Below, piece by piece: positions 33,040 through 45,890 of a DNA stretch of 64,000 nucleotides. Each line of letters begins with the position of its first letter. Position 1 is the stretch's first letter. A model generated the notes under the pieces. The model had not been told where the DNA came from. It was given only the letters and a program-made list of their open reading frames with translations, and ran no database searches. This DNA comes from Hygrocybe punicea. Taxonomy: Eukaryota > Basidiomycota > Agaricomycetes > Agaricales > Hygrophoraceae. The position numbers were made by a program, and so were the translations under genes. The stretch is taken from contig OY744470.1 in the NCBI GenBank assembly GCA_963556145.1, positions 4,774,001 to 4,838,000 of the forward strand. Reading direction: 5' to 3'.

Positions 33040-33480
33040 TTTACTGAGTGTTCTTCTGGACAAGTCTCAAGGGAGGTCCGATGAAGTCCCAGTCTCGAGT
33101 CATCGAAGGGTCCAGAGAGACCGTCATTATTTTTAATTTCACTCATTGCCCCTCTAGACAAGTCTCAAGGGAGGTCCGACGAAGTCCCGGTCTCGAGTCA
33201 TCGAAGGGTCCAGTGAGACCTTCCTCGAAACCACACATCCAGAGGGTGGAAGTGAATGATGCACAGACTGCACAATTACAACTCCCATGGCACAGATTGC
33301 CCCCTCTACTTATATTGGGGACTGAAGGAGGGCCGTGCACAGACTGCACAACCACACCCTCCACAGCCCAGACAGCCATCTCCCTCCATTGATTTCAGAA
33401 GGGTGGAAGGGGATCATGCACAGACTGCATGATCACACCTTCCATGGCTCAGACAGCCACCCTTCTATGCTACGCAGCTA
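33040..33480 (+). repeat. Dispersed repeat with CAGAC-loop hairpins
   Basis: Contains AGTCTCAAGGGAGGTCCGA and tandem modules with stems around the loop CAGAC, e.g. GATCATGCA-CAGAC-TGCATGATC at 33412-33434. Related blocks lie at 39,780-40,180 (inverted) and 59,940-60,620. Confidence 0.75.
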
Positions 33481-33599
33481 GGAAAACTAAGGAAACTATT
33501 GGAACTACATGTCAGAACTGACCTCTGGTTGTGACAAAGTTGGCAGCAGTGCACGAGGCATGAACATAAGGGACTGGATCCAATGAGCCCTCATTGTGG

Positions 33600-34850
33600 A
33601 AGCAAATGAGGTAAAGGGGGTCCCCCCTAACTGGTCCCCACTTGGTTTGCCCGTCCAGCTGCAGGGGATAGAAATCTCATGTATGGGTGGGTATGAGGAG
33701 GAGGGGGTCAGTACAACTCAATGGGACACATCGGACCACTTGTGGGGGTGTATTTACAGTCCATTGGGTCCCCCCCAACTGCTCCTCAAGTGGTGTGGTC
33801 GTCCAACTTCACGGGGTAGAGATCTGGTCTATGGGGGGGTATGAGGAGGAGGTGGTCAGTGTGGTTGATTGGGAGACATCAGACCTCTGGGGGTGTACTT
33901 ACAGTCCATTGGGTCCCCCCCAACTGCTCCTCGAGTGGTGTGGTCGTCCAACTTCGGGGGGTAGAAATCTAATATATAAAAGGGTATGAGGAAGTGATCA
34001 GTAACTACTGTCCATTTGGTCCTAAATGACTGCTCCCCACTCAGTTTTGTGATCCATGATCTGGCTGTAGAGATCTGAGACTGGGGGGGCGTTTGTTGAG
34101 ACTGAGGAAGACTTTGTGACTGACTGTGACAATTTCCTTTTTGGATCAAATTCCATGTCATACAATTTCTTTTTCTCATCCTGCAGCACAGTTTGTGATT
34201 TTTTATGACCTCAACATAAATCCTATATTGATGAAAATATTTGAGAACAAAATTCAGAAAATGACCTCTTGGCTGCAGGGGATAGAGATCTCATATATGG
34301 GGGGCATGAGGAAGAGGGGGTCAGTACAACTCAACGGGACACATCGGACCACTTGTGGGGGTGTACTTACAGTTCATTTGGTCCCCCCGAACCAGTCCCC
34401 AAGTGGTGTGGTGGTCCGACTTTGGGGGGTAGAGATCTGGTGTATGGGGGGCAGGAGGAGGAGGGGATCAGTGTGGTTGAATGGGACACATCGGACCATG
34501 TCTGGGGGTGTACTTACAGTCCATTGGGTCCCCCCCATCCGCTCCTCAAGTGGTGTGGTGGTCCGACTTCAGGGGGTAGAGATCTGGTGTACGGGGGGGC
34601 AGGAGGAGGAGGGGGTCAGTGTGGTTGAATGGGAGACATCGGACCACTTCTGGAGGTGTACTTACAGTCCAGTGTGTCCCTCCTAACAGATCCTACAGTG
34701 GTTTGGCTGTCTGACTTCGGGGGGTAGAGATCTGGTTTGGGGGGGCATGAGGAGGAGGGGGTCAGTACAACTCAACAGGACACATCGGACCACTTGTGGG
34801 GCTGTACTTACAGTCCATTTGGTCCTACATGACTGCTCCTCACTCAGTCT
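33600..34850 (+). repeat. G-rich minisatellite of B5
   Basis: Five or six units of roughly 150-165 bp with GGTCAGTACAACTCAA, ACATCGGACCACTTGTGGGG, ACTTACAGTCCATTGGGTCC and GGGGGGTAGAGATCTGG. One unit boundary contains sequence resembling a HelB end (34,080-34,260), so the array was formed with an end fragment inside. No gene. Confidence 0.8.
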
Positions 34851-35203
34851 TGTGGGGCATGATCCGCAGGTAGAGATTTCAGACTGGGGGAATACTGAGA
34901 AAGACTCCGTGACTGACTGTGACAATTTCCTTTTTGGATCAAATTCTGCGTCATACAAATTTTTTTTCTGCTCCTTCGGAGAGGTTTTTGATTTTTTACA
35001 ACCTCAAAATAAATCCTATATTCATGAAAATATTTGAGGATGAAATTCCAAAAATCTAGTTTATTCCTGAATTTTCCCAAAAAAAATGGGTCAGAAATGC
35101 AGAATTTGGCTCTATAGTTGATTTCAAACATTAATTAATTAATTAATTAATTACTGACGAACTGCCATATATCCTGGACTCATAAGAACAATTCTTCCAT
35201 AAA

Positions 35204-36327
35204 TTACGAGTTCTTTTAATTTATTAAAAGACTCGTTCTTTATCAGAGCTGGTTCAGTGAGGGTTCGTAATTAATAAAGTTGATCGCCTATAGACAGAAT
35301 TTTTTTGGGTAACAGATATGATTCTACTTCTGATCCTGGAAAATAAGATGCAGTTGGGGCCATGTGTGGACAAGCTTACATAAGCATCCAAATATGGGTT
35401 GGTGGAAAAAAGACAAATTACCTTCCAATTATATTCAAAATATTTGTACTGGTCTCAATTCTTATTAGAATCAGCTGAAAATTGAACTGCTGACTAATAT
35501 TATCATTTCGGATCAGGTGTGACAGTGACATGTGACCAATCTAACCATATAAGGCAATTTTTGATATTATATAGCAAATTTTCTGCTGATCACAATGGTG
35601 ACAGTCACATGTGACCAGTCTAACCATATAAGGCAATTTTACACCATATATGCTAAATTTTGAGATGATCACAGGAGTCATAGTCACATGTGACCACTGT
35701 TACTATATAGGGAAATTTCAGCCATATAAGCAGAAATAAGTGTAACTCAGATGATCTAATGATATTTTTACTTAAAACATACAATTCAATGTGATATTGC
35801 TGTATATATTATATGCTAATTATATATTTCCAGCAAAGTCACTTATCAATATTTGTAATAATCATACAAATAAAAATTTAATGACAGAAACAAAACTTTG
35901 TTCATGCTATATCATTGGCCAACTCAAGCACAGCTGTCTTCATATTATCATCTGTTGTACAGCAAGGTTATGGAGAAGTGGGTTAAGCAAATGTAAGTCA
36001 ATTGTTATCATACTGTTTAAAGGTAGTTGTATTTGACAGTTGATGTGTTACTCTCTCTTTTGGCTGAGAATATGGCATAATGACGAAGCAAAGAAGACAT
36101 GACCGTGGGAGAGGAGGTCAAGACACACTATGCAGTTTTATTTTTTCTACTTTTTATGTTGCTATGGTGAGAGGTGGGCTTATTAATATATAATATATGC
36201 TATATGTCTTCTATCACATGTAACATGCTTTATGCAATTTAATATTATTATTTACTTCATCATAAAAGTGAGGAGGAGAAAAAAAGAACTCGTTCATGCC
36301 ATGCGCAGCACTGGCCCACTAAACAAG
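35204..36327 (+). mobile_element. HelA-type non-autonomous Helitron A5, in the hairpin loop of B5
   Basis: 1,124 bp, TTACGAGTTC... to CCACTAAACAAG. Flanks CTTCCATAAA and TGGAAGAACTCGTAA join to the exact HelB hairpin seen intact at 38524 and 51423. No target duplication. Confidence 0.93.
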
Positions 36328-36342
36328 TGGAAGAACTCGTAA

Positions 36343-38523
36343 TTCAATTCCCTCCTGATCCACCTTCAGCAAAATTGCAACACACTATTATTTCAGGATT
36401 TTGTGATGATCTCCCAACAAATTCAGTGAATATGGGCTGTCTGTGGAAGATTGACTCCAGTCTCTCAATTGCAAAGCTACACAGACTTGAATTTGAGTTG
36501 TTTGAAACAATCTGGTATAACTCAAACAGAGCGCTTCTTAATAAATGATCCAATTGAATCTTCAGAGAGTGCCATAATAATTGAAGATCTTTCTGGCATT
36601 TGCAAGAAGTGTTACAAGTCTTTGGTCAAGGGAAAATGCCCCGCTATGTCTCTGGCAAATGGTTTATGGCTGGGACAAATTCCTAATGAATTGAGTAATT
36701 TGTCTTATGCAGAACAACTGTTAATTGCTAGAGTGAGACACAATAGATGTATTGTTAGGGTCGCTTCAGGAATGCATAAGATGAGAGCAAATGCCATTAC
36801 ATTTGCCAATCCAACTCCAAAGATTTATGACATTTTACCCCCACCTGTTAATGAGTTGGATGAAGTACTTGCATTCATTTATACTGGACCATGCAAACCT
36901 ACCAAGTCTGATTTTGAGAGAACACCATTGCTTGTTAGAAGAAGCAAAGTTGCAACTGCTTTGAATTGGTTGAAACTGAATCATTGTGACTATCTTGACT
37001 TGGAGATTTCAGAAGAAAACTTGAAGCAGTATCCTGAGAATGACATACCAGTGGTGGTGGAGTACAGACAATCATTCATTAAGAAAAACCCAGAAGCTAC
37101 TGCTGTTAATGACATGGAAGAGGAAGAAGGAACTGAGACTGGCATGTGTCCATTTGTAGTTCATGGTCTGACAGGTGAAGAGTACTCAACCAAAAGTATC
37201 AAGGCCATCAAAGCTATTGCATTAAAACATCTGATGGATAATAACAAGATTTTGGCAATTGGACATGAGAGTGATCCACAATCCATCTATAACAATCCTC
37301 AGTTGTTCCCTCAAATGATGCCATGGTTATTTCCCTATGGACTTGGTGGAATTGGCAATTCTCTGATTCAAGGCAGGATTTCTGAAATTAAATATAAGAG
37401 ACATTTATTGATGTATTATGACAAGCGGTTTCAAAAAGATCCACACTTTCCTTTGATTGCATTCAACCATGAGCAAATAAAAGAGTCTACAACAGCTGGC
37501 TATTTATTAGCTGAAAAAACAAAATTTGAACATATTTCACAAAGATTGATGGATGTGGATCTGGGAGTTTTGAATAAGATTGCTAGAAAAATGGAAGATG
37601 GTGAACATGTTACTCCAGAGACAGATGAAGAAAAACTTTGTTTCCAATTGATTAAAGATATTGATCATGTAGGCAGTCATGTCAAAGGATCACTCACAAG
37701 CAAGAAATACATGAGAAATGAAGTGTGGTCTCTGATGTCATTTGTGGGTGCACCTTCATGGTTTATCACATTTTCACCAGCTGATAACATGCATCCACTG
37801 TCCTTGTATTTTGCTGATACCAAAGAAACCTTTACACCTGACCTTAGAGGGTATGATGAGCGCTACAGACTTATTGCAGAAAATCCAGTGGCTGGTGCTA
37901 GATTCTTTCACTTTATGGTAGAACTATTTATCAAACATGTTCTTGGTGTTGGATCAAATCATTCTGGCTTTTATGGTGACACGAAGGCATACTATGGCAC
38001 AGTGGAGCAACAAGGACGTCTCACACTTCACATGCACATGCTACTATGGCTCAAAGGATGTTTGTCACCCCAAGAAATCAGAGACAAAATAATGGATCCC
38101 ACCTCAAACTTTCAGCAAGCCTTTGTAGAGTATCTAGAAAGTGTGCATATTGGTGAATTCATGACTGGCACAATGGATGAAGTCAAAGCTAAAGTCAACC
38201 AGAAGTCTGAACAAGACTATAAGGATCCCACTCAGACTCTGCCTGAAGCACCCCCACCTATGTGTACAAATAAGCATGATGTGAACAGTGACATCAATTG
38301 CAATGATTGCAAACAAATTAATTTATGGTGGAAGAGATTTGAAAACACTGTTGATCATTTGATCCTATGCTCAAATGTTCATAATTGTGGCAGAAATAGT
38401 TCAAACAATGAGAAAGTCCAGAGAAAAGACAGACCCAGTTGGATGAACAAACATGGTAAATGCAAAGCTAGATTTCCCAGACCTTTGTTTGAATCAACAC
38501 AAGTAGATCCAAAAACTGGTGCA
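36343..38523 (+). pseudogene. Helitron Rep, copy R4 (broken)
   Basis: Begins at FPPDPPSAKLQHTIISGF with small deletions near 36,410-36,440 that remove the CAVCG cysteines and shift the frame, then runs open for about 690 codons. It has CKKCYKSL, the H-M-H nuclease motif at 38029-38037 and YLESVHIGEFMTG, where the attacking tyrosine may lie. A downstream Cys/His-rich segment (NSDINCNDCKQINLWW, CSNVHNCGR) follows. It extends further than R1 but is cut at 38524 by B2. It is very similar to R1 at DNA level. Confidence 0.87.
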
Positions 38524-39009
38524 TTACGAGTTCTTCCATTTATGGAAGACTCGTTCTTATGAGTCCAGGATATATGGCAGTTCGTCAGTAATTAATTGAT
38601 TAATTAATGTTTGAAATCAACCATAGAGCCAAATTCTGCATTTCTGACCCATTCTTTTTGAAAAAATTCATGAATAAACTAGATTTTTTCAATTTTGTCC
38701 TCAAATATTGTCAGGAATATAGGATTTATCTTGAGGTCATAAGCACTCACAAACCGCTCCAATGGATGAGAAAAAGAATTTGTATGACGCGAAATTTCAC
38801 CAAAAAGGGCAGGTGTCACACTGAGTAACAGGTGAGTTGTCCCCCCCCTCCTCGAATTTTTTTGGTTCACCTTCGGTCAGATACCACTGACTTAGGTAGG
38901 GGCAGGCTCCCAACGATTCCGGCACCCCGTTTCCGACCAAAACGACGAGTCTGGGCGAGGGGAACGGCCACACACGGAATCGGTAAGTCACCCCCCCTTG
39001 ATATTTTTT

Positions 39010-39680
39010 TGTTCACCTTCACCGGAATACAGCCCGTCTCGCCCCGTTTTCGACCACCCCCGGCCAGTCTACACCCCCCGCACCTCGTTTCCGTTGAGAA
39101 CGAGCAACCGGGGGGTCTCAAGACCACGCGTTCCGGCGGTCTGCCCAGCCAGCGCCACCCCCCGTTTTCATCCACCAAATCACCCCGTCCCGCCCCGTTT
39201 TCGACCATCCCCGGCCAGTCTACACCCCCCACACTCTGTTTCCATTGAAAACGAGTGCCCAGGGGGTCTCAGGACCTCGCATTCCCGTCATCTGCCCAAA
39301 GCCTCACCCCCCTCTTTTCCGCCTCCAGGACACCGTCTCCCCTGCTGTTTTTGACCACCCCCGGCCAGTGTACTCACCTTGCCTCATTGCTGCAGAATAT
39401 GAGAGGACGGGGGTTTGTAATCCCTCACATTTCCGGCTTTAGCCCCCCCCCCCACTTTTTTGGACCACCAGGATGAGCTCCTGCCCCGTTTTCAACCACC
39501 CCTGGCTGGTACATGCCCCCCGCGACTCGTTTCCATAGAATATGAGTGGATGGGGAGTCCGAATCCCTCACGTGTCCGCCTTCTGCCTCACCAGCGCCCC
39601 CCCCACCTTTTTGACCACCAGGATGACCTCTTCCGCCCCGTTTTCGACCACCCTCTGGCCAGTACACACCCCCAGTCCCT
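39010..39680 (+). repeat. GC-rich minisatellite in B2
   Basis: Four to five units of the HelB minisatellite, including a perfect CTCGTT/AACGAG stem at about 39,085-39,105. Confidence 0.83.
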
Positions 39681-39749
39681 TGTGTTCATGCCTCGTGCAC
39701 CGCCGCCAACTTTGTCACAACCAGAGTATTGACATGTAGTTTCTTTAGT

Positions 39750-40320
39750 TTCTTTTAGTTGTCCTCGTTGCATAGCAAAGAAGGGTGGCCGTCTGGGCCA
39801 TGGAAGGTGTGATTGTGCAGTCTGTGCATGATGCCCTTCCACCCTTCTGAAATCAATGGAGGGGGATGGCTGTCTGGGCCGTGGAGGGTGTGGTTGTGCA
39901 GTCTGTGCATGGCCCTCCTTCAGTCTCCAATATGAGTCACCAGAGGGGGCAATCTGTGCCATGGGAGTTGTAATTGTGCAGTCTGTGCACTATTCACTTC
40001 CACCCTCTGGATGTGTGCTTTTGAGGATGGTCTCACTGGACCCTTTGATGACTCGAGACCGGGACTTCGTTGGACCTCCCTTGAGACTTGTCCAGAAGGA
40101 CACACAGTAAAATTAAATAAGGGTGGTCTTTCTGGACCCTTTGAGGATGTGACACTACGATGTTGTCGGATGTCCCTTGAGACTGGCTGTATTTGTGTAA
40201 ATAATCTTTTTTATTGTTAAATCAGGACATGCATATATACAACAGATGAGATGGTGTGTGTACTAGCCAGGTGTTGTCAATAGGTGCATGGGAGGAGCAT
40301 CTGTGTGATGTTTAAACAGC
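39750..40320 (-). repeat. Dispersed repeat with CAGAC-loop hairpins
   Basis: Inverted relative to 32,830-33,480; includes GACTCGAGACCGGGACTTCG and GTGCAGTCTGTGCA blocks, ending in ATATATACAACAGATGAGAT. Confidence 0.75.
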
Positions 40321-40619
40321 TAAGAACAAACCATAAAATAAGTCGACATGTCAAACAATGATTAGTAATATTTTCCCACGGCTCACGAAGATTGAAAAAC
40401 TTTTTTTCTCAACTTCAACTACATCCCAATGACTTTCAAACACCTCATCCTACTGCTGCTTCTGTCACTCACCATTTTATCACACCTGAACAGCCCAAAG
40501 GTCCAATTTGTCTTCACATTCAACATATTTAAATTGCTAAATTGATTTATATTAGTGGTCATCCACCGATGCTCACATCAATGGCAAACCCAGTAACAAT
40601 ATTTATGGAGTTAGCCAAT

Positions 40620-40850
40620 TGCTTTGGGAGGGCTGCGGTCAGTAAATCCAACTACCTCTATATCTACCGAATCTACTGAATCACCGGGTCCAGCAGATTG
40701 GTTTAGTATTACTTGTTGGGCATATTCAACCGGAATCTGCCCGCCCAATTTGTTGAGTTTATTGTCCTCTCTGCCCAGACAGTTGGGTGTATTGTCCTCT
40801 CTGCCCAGACAGTTGGGTGTATTGTTTTCTCTGTCTGGCAATACAAGGCC
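40620..40850 (+). repeat. HelB leader with 30-bp repeats
   Basis: Leader conserved with 63,070-63,420 (TAGCCAATTGCTTTGG). It contains two full 30-bp units (CTCTCTGCCCAGACAGTTGG plus GTGTATTGTC). Confidence 0.75.
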
Positions 40851-41024
40851 ATAATATGTTCATTGTTTTACCAGTCAATGTATTGTACATCAACTATACT
40901 ATTCTTGCAGTACAATAAATGTTTCTATGCCACCTTCTGTGTTGGTATAGGTATCTTATCCTGGCATGTTGGTACTTTGATATTATGGCTGAGCCAAGTA
41001 GTGAAGTTATTTAATTCCTATAAT

Positions 41025-42531
41025 ATGGCTATATCATCTCAAAATATTGATAAAAACAATAATATATCCGAGACATATGTAGGTGGTGGCAAAAAAGCTG
41101 TTTTTACCATGTCTGAACTTGGATTAAAGTCATTTCCACTTGGTCAAGACAAAGAAGGAAGCTATACATTTAAATCATACATCTCTAAGCAGAACCTGAC
41201 TCTTCAGGATTTTTCCAATGGTCCTCTTATATCATTAGACATTTCACTAGCAACCTTAGTCAGCAAATTAACCATTGCAAATCTCAAATCAATTGCTGCA
41301 TGTCATTCCATCTATTTGACAGCAAACATGAAGCATGCAGATATTCAAACTGAAATTGTAAACCACAAGTGCATCGACTGTTCTTCTTATGTTTCAGTAT
41401 TTGAGTTTACAGATGAGCTAGAGATAGCAGGTAAAAAGAATACAGCTAACATTGAAGCTGTAAAACGATCACATAATAAAAACATTAACAAATATCACCA
41501 GCAAAATATTTGTGCTGTTCAGAAATACAATAAAAAAAACATTGAGAAGCACCAGCAACAACATATTGCAGCTGTTCAAAGATATAACTTGGGACATCCC
41601 AAGAAGCATCAGCAACAAAATAATGCAGCTGTTCAAAAATATAAATTGGAACATCCTGAGAAACATCAGCAACAAAATATTGTAGCTGTGAACAGATATA
41701 AGTCAGAACATCCAAATGAATACCAACAACAGAATCTTGCAGCAGTTCAAAAATATCAGTTAGATCATCCAGAAAAGCATCAGCAAAAAAACCTAGCAGC
41801 TGTTCAAAGATCTTTTTCTAAAGATTCAGAAAAATATAAACATTTTAATCATAAAGCAGTTCAAAATTTTCGTGGTAACAATTCTGACAGATGCAAACAG
41901 CAAAATCAAATTGCAGCCCAGTCATACAGAGACAAAGTAGAATTTCCTCCTTTACCTCCATCTCAATCCTTACAACACACTATTGTATCAAATTTTTGTA
42001 GAGAAAGCAGCCCTAACAGATTTACAGAAGCAGGTTGTGCAGTCTGTGGACGATTAACAGCCGTTCAGGAATTAACAAGACTTTCTTCACGTGAATTGGA
42101 TTTGAATTTGTTAATACAAGCTTCAGCTACTCAACAAGAAAGATTTTCAGATGATGATCCAGTGCAATGCATTGATAAGCCCATTTTGATTGATAATTTA
42201 TATAATATATGCAAATCATGTCACAAGTCATTGACAAAAGGAAAACAACCTCTTCATGCACTTGCAAATGGTCTGTGGATTGGTGATGTGCCAGCAGCTT
42301 TACAAAATCTATCATATGCTGAACAGTTGATGATTGCAAGGGTTAGACACAATAGATGCATTGTCAGAGTTTCTTCAGGCATGCACAAGATAAGGGCCAA
42401 TGTAATCACATTTGCGAATCCAGTTCCCAAACTATATGATATTTTGTCACCTCCAGTTGATGAATTAGATGAAGTTCTGGCCTTTATTTACACAGGTCCA
42501 TGCAAACCCACCAAGTCTGACTTTGAAAGAA
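41025..42531 (+). pseudogene. HelB-type Rep N terminus, copy R5 (truncated)
   Basis: ATG at 41025 (MAISSQNIDK) chosen because homology to R8 begins close to here; the same frame is open upstream to 40713 through leader sequence. Order: GGGKKAVFTMSEL block; a SAP-like DNA-binding segment (LTIANLKSIAACHSIYLTAN, about residues 80-115) ending in CIDCSSYVSVFEF; about ten 19-residue repeats (e.g. AAVQKYKLEHPEKHQQQN); then the Cys-rich CAVCGRL and CKSCHKSL segment. It is cut by A6 in KSDFER, before the HUH nuclease. About 60-70% similar to R1 where they overlap. Confidence 0.85.
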
Positions 42532-43675
42532 CTTGTTTAGTGGGCCGGTGCTGCGCATGGCATGAACGAGTTCTTTTTTTCCCCTCCTCACTTTCATGAT
42601 GAGTTAAACAATAACATTAAATTGCATAAAGCATGTTACATGTGGTATAAGACATATAGTATATGTTGTATATTGATAAGCCCACCTCTCACCATAGCAA
42701 CATAAAAAGTAGAAAAAATAAAACTACATGGTGTGTCTTGAGTGTTCATTGACCTTCTCTCCTACTGTCATGTCTTCTTTGCTTCATCATTATGCAATAT
42801 TCTTAGCCAAAAGAGAGAGCAACAGGTCAACTGTCAAATACAACTGCCTCTAAACAGCATAATAACAATTGACTTACATTTGCTCAACCCTACTCCTCTA
42901 TAACCTTGCTGCACAACAGATGATAATATGAAGACAGCTATGCTTGAGTGGGCCAATGTTGCATATGGCATGAACAAAGTCTCATTTCTGTCACTGGATT
43001 TTTATTTGTATGATTATTACAAACATCGATAAGTGATTTTGCTTGAAATCTATAATTAGCATATAATATATACAGCGATATCACATTAAATTATATGTTT
43101 CAAGTAAAAATATCATTATATCATCTGAGTTATACTAATTTCGGCTTATATGGCTGATATATCTATATATAGTAACGGTGGTCACATGTGACTATGACTC
43201 CTGTGATCACCTCAAAATTTAGCATATATGGTGTAAAATTGCCTTATATGGTTAGACTGGTCACATGTGACTGTCACCATTGTGATCAGCAAAAAATTTG
43301 CTATATAATATCAAAAATTACCTGATATGGTTAGACTGGTCACAAGTGACTGTCACGTCTGACCCGAAATGTTAATATGAGTCAGCAGTTCGATTTTCAG
43401 CCGATTCTGATAAGAATTGAGACCAGTATGAATATTTTGAATATAATTGGAAGGTAATTTATCTTTTTTGCAACAACCTATATTTGGATGCTTATGTAAG
43501 CTTGTCCACACATGGCCCCAACTGTATTTGATTTTCCAGTATCAGAAGTAGAATCACATCTCTTGCCCAAAAAAATTTTCTCTATAGGCAATCAACTTTA
43601 TTAATTAATTATGAACCCTCACTGAACCAGGTCTCATAAAGAACAAGTCTTTTAATAAATTAAAAGAACTCGTAA
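42532..43675 (-). mobile_element. HelA-type non-autonomous Helitron A6
   Basis: 1,144 bp, 3' end at 42532, terminal hairpin at 43675. The left host is Rep R5 (+), the right host is Rep R6 (-): mismatched flanks. Confidence 0.85.
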
Positions 43676-44832
43676 CTGGTATGTCATTCTCAGGATATTG
43701 CTGCAAGTTTTCATCTGAAATCTCCAAGTCAAAATAGTCACCGTGATTCAGTTTCAGCCAGTTCAAAGCAGTGGCAACTTTGTTTCTCCTAACAAGCAAT
43801 GGTGTACGCTCAAAATCAGATTTTGTAGGCTTACATGGTCCAGTATAAATAAATGCTAGCACTTGATCCAACTCATCAACAGGTGGGGGTAAAATGTCAT
43901 AAATCTTAGGAGTTGGATTGGCAAATGTAATGGCGTTTGCTCTCATCTTGTGCATGCCTGAAGAAACTCGAACTATGCATCTATTGTGTCTCACTCTAGC
44001 AATTAACGGTTGTTCTGCATAAGACAAATTACTCAATTCATTAGGAATTTGTCCAAGCCATAAACCATTTGCCAGAGACATAGCAGGGCGTTTTCCTTTA
44101 ACCAAAGACTTGTAACACTTCTTGCAAATGCCATGAAGGTCTTCATTGATTATAGGGCTATCTGAAGATTGGATTAGATCATCAAATGAGAAGCGCTCTT
44201 TGTGAGTTACACCAGATTGTTTCAAACAATTCAAATTCAAGTCTATGTAGCTTTGCAATTGCAGGACTGGTGTTAATCTTCCACAGATAGCACAACCAGA
44301 TTCACTGAATTTGTTAGGAGAAGTATCTTGACAGAACTTGGAAACAATAGTGTGTTGCAATTTTGTTGAAGGTGGATCTGGAGGAAATTGAATGTTGTCT
44401 CTATATGTATTGATATGAAGGTGTTTCATGGAGTGGTAGTGTTTCAAGGAGCCATTGATTGGTGTACAAGTGACTTCTCAGATGATGATTCCAGTGAGAG
44501 TGCTTGATTTTTTGGCATGTACGAGTGGAATTTATATTTAGCTGCATTCATACTAGCATTATCATTGATTGAAGCAGGAATTAGTTCATGAAATGAGAAT
44601 ATATTTGCTTTGCCTCCACCAATGCATTCAATATGCATGTTAGCATTGAAAGATACATTTTCACACATGAACATGTCAAATAATTTCAAAGTTTTATTGC
44701 AAATATAGTGAGCAGACATTTGAAAAGCTAGGAAATGATGCAGAACCAAGACAAACAACAGAATTCCTCCATTGGCTAATATAGGTTGTTTGATTACATA
44801 TTTCAGGTAAGCTTTAAAGTCATGTTTTCTGA
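43676..44832 (-). pseudogene. Helitron Rep, copy R6, inner part
   Basis: Minus strand. From 44832: RKHDFKAYLKYV, ILANGGILLFVLVLHHFL, IECIGGGKANIFSFHELIP, ending SSSEKSLVHQSMAP with a stop at 44444-44446. A second frame (44425 to 43676) follows with FPPDPPSTKLQHTIVSKFCQ, CAICGRL, CKKCYKSL and AYENDIPV-like text. The SAP-like and 19-residue repeat parts are deleted at the junction (44,425-44,445). It is cut at 43676 by A6. Broken. Confidence 0.82.
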
Positions 44833-45890
44833 CTTGTTTAGTGGGCCAGTGCTGCGCATGGCATGAACGAGTTCTTTTTTTCCCCTCCTCACTTTCATCA
44901 TAGCAACCTCTCACCATAGCAACATAAAAATAGAAGAAAAAACCTGCATAGCATGTCTCAACTTCCTTTCCCACTGTCATGTCTTCTTTACTTCATCATT
45001 ATGCAATACTCTCAGCCAAAAAAGAGAGCAACACAATACATCCACTGTCAAATACAACTGTCTTTAAACAGTATGATAACAATTGACTTACATTTGCTAA
45101 ACTCTACTTCTCCATAACTTTGCTGCACAACAGATGATAACATGAAGACAGCTGTACTTGAGTGGACCAATGTTGCATATGGCATGAACAAAGTCTTGTT
45201 TCTATTATTGAATTTTTATTTGTATGATTATTACAAACATCAATAAGTGATTTTGCTCGAAATATATAATTAGTATATAATATATACAGCGATATCACAT
45301 TGAATTATATGTTTTAAGTAAAAATATCATTATATCATCTGAGTTACACTAATTTCTGCTTATATGGCTGATATTTCTATATATAGTAACAGTGGTCACA
45401 TGTGACTATGACTCCTGTGATCACCTTGAAATTTAGGATATATGGTATAAAATTGCCTTATATAGTTAGACTGGTCACATGTGACTGTCACCATTGTGAT
45501 CAGAAAAAAATTTGGTATATAATATCAAAAAGTACCTTATATGGTTAGACTGGTCACATGTGACTGTCACACCTTGCCCGAAATGTTTATATTAGTCAGC
45601 AGTTCAGTTTTCAGCTAATTCCGATGAGAACTGAAGGGTGTATGAATATTTTGAATATAATTGGGAGGTAATTTGTCTTGTGTAAGACATCCCATATTTG
45701 GATGCTTATGTAAGCCACTCCAAACATGGCCCAGATTTTATGTTACATTCCAACATAAGAAGTAGAATCATATCTCTTGCCCAAAAAAAATTTCTCTATA
45801 GGCGATGCAAAAACATTAATTAATTACAAACCTTCACTGAACCAGGTCTGATAAAGAACGAGTCTTTTAATAAATTAAAAGAACTCGTAA
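44833..45890 (-). mobile_element. HelA-type non-autonomous Helitron A7, clean insertion
   Basis: 1,058 bp. On the minus strand the flanks are AATCTAG and TCAGAAAACATGAC; joining gives QQNLVRKHDF, the uninterrupted reading (QQNLFRKHDF in R3). No duplication, target G^T. Confidence 0.93.

Larger units (their letters stand above)
32826..36342 (-). mobile_element. HelB-type element B5, interrupted by A5
   Basis: 5' end on the minus strand at 36342 (AACTCGTAA next to Rep R4); its terminal hairpin is split by A5 (35204-36327) exactly in the loop. The body contains another minisatellite (33,600-34,850) and the dispersed CAGAC-hairpin repeat (33,040-33,480). The left side ends at B4. Confidence 0.8.
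38524..42531 (+). mobile_element. HelB Helitron B2, 5' portion carrying a Rep gene
   Basis: Intact HelB hairpin at 38524, GC-rich minisatellite (39,010-39,680), the dispersed CAGAC repeat (39,750-40,320), a leader and then the Rep gene. It shows that the minisatellite-bearing short elements (B1, B4) are derivatives of a Rep-bearing family. It is cut at 42532 by A6. Confidence 0.75.
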
